Shown: positions 57,501 to 64,000 of the stretch, one piece after another
Layout of the letters: the number at the start of each line of letters is the position of its first letter
Position numbering within the stretch: the stretch's first letter is position 1
Source: Punica granatum
Lineage: Eukaryota; Streptophyta; Magnoliopsida; Myrtales; Lythraceae
Length of the DNA stretch: 64,000 nucleotides
Reading direction: 5' to 3'
Assembly (NCBI RefSeq): GCF_007655135.1
Contig: NC_045134.1
Coordinates: forward strand, 16,144,568-16,208,567
Made by a program: the position numbers and the translations under genes
The notes under the pieces: generated by a model
The model's database searches: none
What the model saw: the letters and a program-made list of their open reading frames with translations, nothing else
Told to the model about the DNA's origin: nothing

Positions 57501-60500
57501 CACCTGATGGTTTACTTGTATATCAGGTCTTTATGACGTCTGAAGGAAAGGGATGGGGCCTCCGTACGCTTGTTGACCTGCCAAAGGGTGCATTTGTGTG
57601 CGAGTACATTGGAGAAATATTAACTATTAATGAAGTTCAGAAGAGAAATATGAACACTATGGAAGGTGCAAGGAAGACCTACAGGATTTTCCTTGATTCA
57701 GGTTGGGATGCTGCATCGTTGAAGGATGATGAAGCTCTGTGTTTGGATACTACATGCTACGCAAATGTTGCTAGATTTATCAATCACAGGTAATTCCTTA
57801 ATTTCATGACTGCTGCAATTTGTCTATTTGATTGGTCTTGTTACTGCTTCATTATAGCTGTCAAAAACAACCTTGATCATATTATGCAATATTTGGGGTC
57901 TTATTATCTTTTACCTTTTGATTGTAAGGCATCAAGTCTCTGCTGAATGATAAGTATTATGGAAATATTTTATCCAAACAATGAAATCCCATGAAGCATT
58001 AACGAATCACCATGCACCCTTTCCTTTTGTAGCCTATCCTTTTCCTCCCGACATACACCAAGCAACTGATATGCTATATTTCATTTCATGTTTGAATTAG
58101 TTTAAGTTTCTAGCTATCTTCTTTTCTTGTGCTCCTTTGTCTCTTTACCTATTCAAGCTAAAATGTTGTTTTTCAAGATAGAATAGAAAGTAAAGACTAT
58201 TTACATTTAAGTCCCTAATCTATTGACTTTTATATATTTAACACACCCCCTCAAGCTGGAGCATATATAATGTGTATGCCCAGCTCGTTACAAATATAAT
58301 ATACTTGAGGACCTCTAAGAGCTTTAGTAAAAATATCTATCAATTGATCATTTGAACTAACAAAGGCTGTCATAATATCGTGAGACTGTAACTTCTCTCT
58401 AACAAAGTGACAGTCGACCTTGATATGTTTCGTCCTCTTATGAAAAATTGGGTTCGACGCAATGTGTAATGCGGCCTAATTACCACAAAATAACTTCATA
58501 GGACGAGGTTGTTCTACTCCTAACTCTCCAAGCAATTGTTTCACCCACAACAGATCACAAGTGGTTAGGGCCATTGCCTTATATTTAACTTCGGCACTTG
58601 ATCAAGCAACAACATTTGGCTTCTTACTCTTCCAGGAAATTGCATTCCCTCCGAACAATACACAGTAACCTGTTGAGGATCTTCTATTTGATTTTGAACC
58701 GACCCAATCTGCATCAGTATATCCAACTACTTCATTATGACCTTGATCTTGATATAGCAATTCTCTACCGGGAGCACCCTTAAGATACTTTATAATCCGA
58801 ATTATAGCATTCCAATGAGTTTCAGTTAGTGAATTTAGGAATTGACTGACAACACTCACTGCGAAAGATATGTCTTGGTTTAGTAACTGTGAGATAGTTT
58901 GGCTTACTAACCAATCTGCCATACCTCCTAACATCTAAAATGGGTTCCCCTTCTCCTGGTGCTGACATTAGGATCCATCGGTGTATCAACTGGCTTACAC
59001 TCGAGCAATTCCGTTTCCTCTAAGATATCCAACACACGCTTCCTTTGTAATATGTAAATACCACGCTCAGACTGAGCAACCTCAATCCCAAGAAAGTACC
59101 TCAAGTCTCCCAAGTCAGTAGTTTGAAATTGTGAGTGCAAATAAGCTTTCAGTTGAAAGATGCCGACTACATCATCTCCTATAATTACAATATCATCATC
59201 ATATACAACTAGGAGAATATGTCTTCCTCCATAGTGTTTGAAGAACACCGAATGATCAAATTGACTTCTCACTAGACCAAATTTAAGAACAGCCGAACAT
59301 GCTCAAGGAGACTGCTTTAGCCTATACAAAGATTTGCAGAGTTTACATACCTTGTCAAAGTACTCCCCTTGAGCAACAAACCTAGGTGGTTGCTCCATAT
59401 AAGCCTCCTCTTCTAAGTCTCCATGTACATTCTTGATGTTCAATTGATAGAGCGACCTATGGTTGATAGCCGCCAATGACAATAATAGACATACAGAGGC
59501 CACCTTGGCTACAGGAGATAAGGCATCTCCATAATCTAGTCCAGAAATCTGTATATAGCCCTTAGCAACTAGACGAGCTTTTAATCGATCAATACGACCA
59601 TTTGGGGACATCTTCACTATATACACCCATCGGCAATCCAAAATAGTCTTTCCAGGTGGCAAAGATACAAGTTCCCAAGTGTCGTCGGCATGCAAAGCAA
59701 ACATCTCATCTTCCATTGCTTCCCACCAGCCAGGACGTGACAATGCCTCCCTAGGAATATAAACAGAATCCAAAGAAGAAAGAAAGGCAGTATAGGGAGG
59801 AGATAGATAACTATAAGTGAGAGTTATATAGAGGATAAGGATTGGAAGTGGAACGGGTGCTTTTTCTATTGGCAATAGGCAAATATGGCTCTTCGGAAGA
59901 CATTAATGGTAGATCAGAGGTTGGAGGTGCGACTGGAACCGAGGTAGTCCTCTGGTCCCTTAGGAGAGGTCACTTGTACTCTCTCTACCAGTTGTGATTC
60001 AATAGGAGGTACCTTTTTCCTATGCTAATAAGTAATCAACTCGCGTGGTTCGGTTGGTCGGGAAGTAGATGGCATCTCAGGTGTCTCTGGAGGAAGAGTG
60101 GCTGTGGATGAAACACTAGACAGGACAATTACATATGGAGATGGGAGAGGCAATGATTCGAAAAGTAACTCAGATTGATTAAGAGATGCTTAGAAAAAAG
60201 GAGTGGATTAAAAAAGGGTGACATCAGCAATCACAAAATATCGACGTTGTTCTGGAGATTAACATTTATATCCTTTATGCCCATGAGGATATCTCAAGAA
60301 TACACTTTAAAGAGTGAGGAGACAATTTTGATGAGCCTGGAAGCAATTGATGGACGAAACAAAAACACTCAGAGATACATGGATGCAATGAATAAATTGC
60401 ATCATGAGGAAACAAGACTGTAAAAGGGATTTGACCATGAAGGATACTAGAAGGTATTCTATTGATCAAATAGCATGCAGTGAGAAGTGCATCACCTTAG

Positions 60501-63252
60501 AGCTTGATAGGTACGTTCATATGTATCAAGAGAGTGTGTAGGGTCTCAACAAGATGTTTATTCTTTCGCTCAGCAACTCCATTTTGTTATGGAATATAAG
60601 CACAATAAGACTGATGTATCATGCCTCGAGAGGACATATATGATTGAAAGGATGCTGAGAAATACTCTTAGGCATTATCACTGCGAAGGGTACGAATCCA
60701 AACACCAAATTGTGTTTGGATTTCATCACAAAAGGACACAAATGTGGAATATAGATCAGAACGATTCTTCAATAGATAAACCCATGTCATTCTGGAATAA
60801 TCACCAATGAATGTTAAAAAATAACGATAACCTTGACTTGAAGGAACTGGACAAGGACCCCAAATGTCTAAATGAGCTAAAACAAAAGGTGCACTAGCAC
60901 ATTTACCAACTCTACTTGGAAATTGGGCCCTACTATGTTTTCCTAGCTGACATGATTGACACTCTAATTGACTGACTTTGGACAAACTCAGAACCATTTG
61001 CTTCAAATTAGCTAGAGAATTATGACCAAGGCTACTATGAATCTGCTCTGGAGATGCAGCGGTGGTACAGGCAGTAGATATCTCAGATGTTTTTGGAGCA
61101 GATGGTCGGTAATGGCCTGGAAACTCACGCTCCGTTCCAAATGTTCCTCCTGTCCTCGAGTCTTGAATTACCACCGAGTTTGAGTCAAAGGTTACAATGC
61201 AATTGAGATCTTTGGTTAGTTTGCTAATAGATATTAAGTTATAGGGAAACTTAGGAAGATATAGAACGAAGGATAAGGGAATGGAAGCAAAAGGTTGAGC
61301 CATTCCAAGGCCACTCACCGAGGTGATAGAGCCATAAGCTAAAGTTACAGAGGGCAATAACTAGAATTATGGAAGTGGGATAACAAATTAGAGTTACCAG
61401 ACATATGATGAGAGACAACTGAGTCTCTCAGGGGCCTAATAGAGAGGATTTGGTAAGACATGCCACTGGCTGACTGAACTATGCGAAGGAAACGAGTTGA
61501 GATGCTTGTTGAACTGTCTAGTTCTGAAGGAGATGAGCAAACTGAGCATATTCCTTGGCTGAAATAACCACAGAAGAGGACTATCCAGTGGTTGTCCCCT
61601 TGTATGATGCAGGGCTACCATCAATATCAGCCGATACTTGCATCTGTGCAGCATTAGCAACCTTGGAGGAAACCCTTGCAGTGAATAGCAATTATCATGA
61701 CTGTGACCACGTCTTTCACAGTAAGGGCAAGTTGGGGGATTCTCCCGGCCCTTTCCACCTTTAAATTCATGATTTCCCTTGTGAGCATAAGTAAAACCGG
61801 CTAAACTAGAGGCTGTACTAGATGAGTTGGATTCGGTGACAAGCGTCGCCTTCTCCTCAATTGCACTTGGGGTTTGGGAAATATCAGTCACTCGGATCAA
61901 ACGAGCAATCACATCAGCCAATGGAGGGATTGACTCTCCACTGAGAATTTGATTTCGAACAGGTTCATATTAGCCCCGACACTTTGTAGGCAGATGATCG
62001 TCTTTGTCTTATCATGTTGTTCCTTCAAGTCAATAGTGTAGGGCATGACCTCATCGAGCTCACTAAATAATCTTTGGAGTTGGGCCAAATGTGTGTGCAT
62101 ATCAGTGTCTAAAAGCTTCAGCTGAAATAAATTGGAAAGGGCATCATAGACCCTAGTAATATCACGGGTATTATATGTCCTATAAGGCAGAACATAGACA
62201 TTAGGGATGGGTCAATGGACTACCATAGAAGAGTGCACATATATGCATCAATTTGAATCCAAGTTGCCTTCTTCGATTGTTCAATTTCTGAAGATTCCTT
62301 GATGAGATGCTGCATGTGCCCTCTACCCAAGAACCATAACTCAATAGAAGCTTTCCAATCAGCGAAGCTTTTTCCATTCAACTTAACGGTGGAGATTACG
62401 GGGCTCCCATAGATTGGAAAGACACCCACAGTACCATGAGAAGTTGACATACCTTACCAAAGAAAACCCAAAAGATAAGAAACACTGAGAAGCAAGCAGC
62501 AACTGAGACAACAATTCAGTCTCTGTTCCGGTAGAAATGACCAAGACCAGACCACAGGAGCGGAACCAGTGGAGATGACCGAACAAGAGAGGTTGCCGAA
62601 CTAGTAGAAACAGAACCGGTAGGGCTGAACCAGTAGAGACGACTAACCTGAAGACAAGGAGGATTTGCCGACTAGAGCTCCAGCTCCATAATCGGAAGCT
62701 CCAGCTAAGTTAGCGATTTTCCCCCAACCCCAGCTCTAATACCACGAAGAACATAGAGATTGGGAGAAAGAATCATGTGTTGGATCAACCACACACCTCA
62801 ATTTATATACTTTACTGACTTAATTGCACAAAGAATAGAAAGTAAAGACTATTTACCTTTAAGTCCCTAATCTATTGACTTCTATATATGTAACAATATA
62901 TATATTTTTTCTCCCGAGCATATGGGTTTGCTTCAGATAGTCTACTACTGATTGACTTGTGAACCTTCTTAAGAAGGATCATTCTGTAGTTTATTGATGT
63001 TTCAACTTTTTGTGTTTCTAGATGTAATGATGCCAATCTGATTGAGATACCTGTCGAAGTGGAGAGCCCGAAGCATCACTACTATCATGTACAGAAAAAC
63101 TAAAAGCCTTTCCTCGTCCTTGTTCCTCTTTCTCCATGAAATTCACATTACTATATTGTAGAAGTGACTATTTGTAAATATATCTAGTTCTCCTTCTGCA
63201 GCTTGCTTTCTTCACAACTAGAAAAGTTCAAGCATTGGAAGAGCTGACTTGG
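54318..63252 (+). CDS. SUVR: SUVR1/SUVR2-type SET-domain histone methyltransferase homologue (partial at 3' end)
   Basis: Coding exons by splice signals and frame are 54318-54500, 54605-54637, 54732-55161, 56173-57341, 57527-57789, 63022-63088 and 63202-63252. They give 732 codons before the window ends. Residues 1-61 are the WIYLD domain that marks plant SUVR proteins. A variable middle follows, then a SUVR-typical segment ([20 protein letters not shown]) at about 302. The cysteine-rich pre-SET lies at about 497-605 and SET starts at 606 ([28 protein letters not shown]). The last part of SET and the post-SET cysteines must lie beyond 64000. The family is nuclear. Arabidopsis SUVR4 methylates H3K9, while SUVR2 acts in transcriptional silencing and RNA-directed DNA methylation. 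Size and a long middle region favour SUVR1/2. The NHxC cofactor motif is intact, so activity cannot be excluded. Confidence 0.9.
56173..57341 (+). CDS. SUVR: SUVR exon: middle region and pre-SET domain
   Basis: This largest exon (1169 bases) follows a 1-kb intron and encodes residues about 216-605. The pre-SET zinc cluster is clear: CCPSCSVNC, then [10 protein letters not shown], and later HCQDCPL and [13 protein letters not shown]. The exon stops at a gtatgcc donor, and reading through it soon meets a stop. Confidence 0.9.
57527..57789 (+). CDS. SUVR: SUVR exon: first part of SET domain
   Basis: It encodes residues 606-693 with the SET start [16 protein letters not shown] and the RFINHR part of the S-adenosylmethionine-binding motif. 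The arginine codon is split AG|A across the 5.2-kb intron that holds the copia element. The following exons 63022-63088 and 63202-63252 continue the domain with [14 protein letters not shown] and [17 protein letters not shown]. Confidence 0.9.
58180..58243 (-). repeat. Truncated 3' LTR of the copia element
   Basis: It begins TGTTAAATATAT on the minus strand, directly after the purine tract TTGAGGGGGTG (58244-58254). It matches the first 64 bases of the 5' LTR and then diverges at 58180. Confidence 0.75.
58602..59875 (-). pseudogene. Copia reverse transcriptase and RNase H, broken
   Basis: The start of copia reverse transcriptase ([12 protein letters not shown], then [14 protein letters not shown]) is at about 59800-59600. 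The catalytic YVDD motif reads YDDD (VVYDDDI at about 59200), a change at a core position. RNase H follows, with [20 protein letters not shown] at about 58700 and [11 protein letters not shown] at the end. Breaks at about 59300 and 58930 shift the frame. It cannot give an active enzyme as read. Confidence 0.85.
60668..61357 (-). pseudogene. Copia gag-pre-integrase and integrase, truncated
   Basis: The pre-integrase histidine-cysteine finger is seen as IHSSLGH with CQSCQLGK. It is followed by the integrase core start (LDIWGPCPV) with the first catalytic aspartate and the second one in LRSDN. The frame stops just after this and the glutamate-containing part of the core is not recognisable between 59876 and 60667. 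Confidence 0.78.
61436..62450 (-). pseudogene. Copia gag, broken into pieces
   Basis: The N-terminal segment ([19 protein letters not shown]) at 62450-62220 ends in a stop; a middle part follows at 62100-61909. The C-terminal part at 61921-61436 has the zinc knuckle [14 protein letters not shown], spaced C-x2-C-x4-H-x4-C. At least two breaks prevent a continuous protein. Confidence 0.75.
62733..62895 (-). repeat. 5' LTR and primer site of the copia element
   Basis: The LTR of about 151 bases begins TGTTACATATAT at 62895 and ends TTCTTCG at 62745; the usual final A is G. The primer site TGGTATTAGAGC (62733-62744) matches the initiator-methionine tRNA type with one change. Confidence 0.78.
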
Positions 63253-64000
63253 GTGAGTAGGTTTCAATTTGCTCGTTCATTGTTTATTTCAGCCACCACT
63301 TGTAATGTAAGGAGAAACTTATGAAATGTCTGTGTTTAATCGTCGATGTTGGACAGATATATATTTCTTCTTATGCATGCATATATGCATGTCTATAAAT
63401 AAGCATTTGGACAATATCATCGTGGACATGGATCATGTACTCTTCTTGATTAATCCTTTTTCCAGTCATTCACTTGGGCCCAGACTTTACATCATTCTTG
63501 CTCCCCGCAGTGATATTTTAACAATCTAGTTAAATTTTTTATGTGCAATTAGGAACTTTGATGCAAGCTTTCTTTTGCAAGGAATAAGGTATATAGTGAG
63601 CCCAAAAAAGAAAAAAAGAGAGGGACACAGAAAGAAAGATCAAAAAGTGAAGGTGTAGAAAAAAAAGTCAAGTCAAATACAAACCGTTTTTTGCAGCAGT
63701 ATGTACCTGTGAAAACTAAGTAGTTTAGAAGCTGAAGCGTAATAGTAGAAAAGACATTGTTTGATGCATTACTTCCTGAAATTACGCTTTGAATGGCATT
63801 TCTTTTCAAGTTTCCAATTGATAATTTACTTGAAACCCAATAATCAAAGAACATAACTCTAAGTCTGTCAATTTTGTGCTGAAAGTAGCATTAACAGAAA
63901 TCACAGGGAAAGGTCACAGGATCATGGGATATAGAGAGGATGGATCCTTTATAAATAACCAAGTGAGGATGTGTTATAGTCTCTGTTAAAGAAAAATATA
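63253..64000 (+). other. SUVR intron running off the window
   Basis: After the donor gtgagt at 63253 no further SET exon is recognised. The expected continuation (DYG-containing) and post-SET cysteines are not seen, so the next exon is probably beyond 64000. The 101-codon minus-strand frame at 63549-63854 is AT-rich and unsupported. Confidence 0.6.

Larger units (their letters stand above)
58180..62895 (-). mobile_element. Ty1/copia element, antisense in the SUVR intron
   Basis: Minus-strand order is 5' LTR (62745-62895), primer site, gag, integrase, reverse transcriptase, RNase H, polypurine tract and 3' LTR remnant, the integrase-before-RT order that defines copia. The LTR is only about 150 bases. 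The 3' LTR keeps just its first 64 bases (58180-58243). Frames are broken by several stops and frameshifts and part of integrase is lost, so the element is not autonomous. No target duplication was found, as expected if the 3' end was trimmed. Confidence 0.88.
57790..63021 (+). other. SUVR intron 6 with nested antisense copia element
   Basis: The intron is 5232 bases; its donor is CAG|gtaatt and its acceptor tttctag. About 4.7 kb of it is the copia element on the opposite strand, leaving about 0.5 kb of original intron. Confidence 0.85.

Overview
The window is nuclear DNA of a flowering plant, most likely a core eudicot. The evidence is plant LTR retrotransposons of the Ogre/Tat and Ty3/gypsy type, a Ty1/copia element, AT-rich intergenic DNA with microsatellites, and one intron-containing plant gene of the SUVR histone-methyltransferase family. 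I cannot name the species. About 85% of the window is transposon-derived.

1-30219 is a nested stack on the minus strand. Ogre A (1-18514) has almost identical LTRs, a tRNA-primer site, an intact 499-codon ORF1 and an intact 693-codon gag. It has no protease, reverse transcriptase or integrase; their place is taken by non-coding DNA and a 29-bp minisatellite. It sits inside the gag gene of the older Ogre B (18515-29743), whose LTR carries a 1.97-kb internal tandem duplication. Ogre B in turn sits inside a further LTR (29744-30219).

30220-50071 holds two decayed, internally deleted Ty3/gypsy elements on the plus strand (30220-38482 and about 44825-50071). The first is split by a solo Ogre-type LTR (31732-36952, target duplication TCGCC) and followed by a head-to-head pair of truncated LTRs (38483-42503). 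The second has a 2.6-kb solo LTR (47110-49752, target duplication TATAA) in its own 3' LTR. A 136-codon acidic reading frame of unknown origin lies between them at 42980-43390.

50072-53100 is AT-rich. It has a degenerate tandem array and two copies of a 0.53-kb element with terminal inverted repeats and a tRNA-like core.

53200-64000 holds the single clear host gene, a SUVR1/SUVR2-type gene (WIYLD, pre-SET and SET domains) that runs off the right edge. Its sixth coding intron, inside the SET domain, carries a 4.7-kb antisense copia element. The proteins of this family act in H3K9 methylation or RNA-directed silencing of transposons, so a silencing gene here is itself invaded by, and next to, its likely targets.

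Several LTRs share a core promoter (TATA box followed by a CT-rich stretch), showing that the Ogre-type LTRs are one promoter family. All divergence counts were made by eye.
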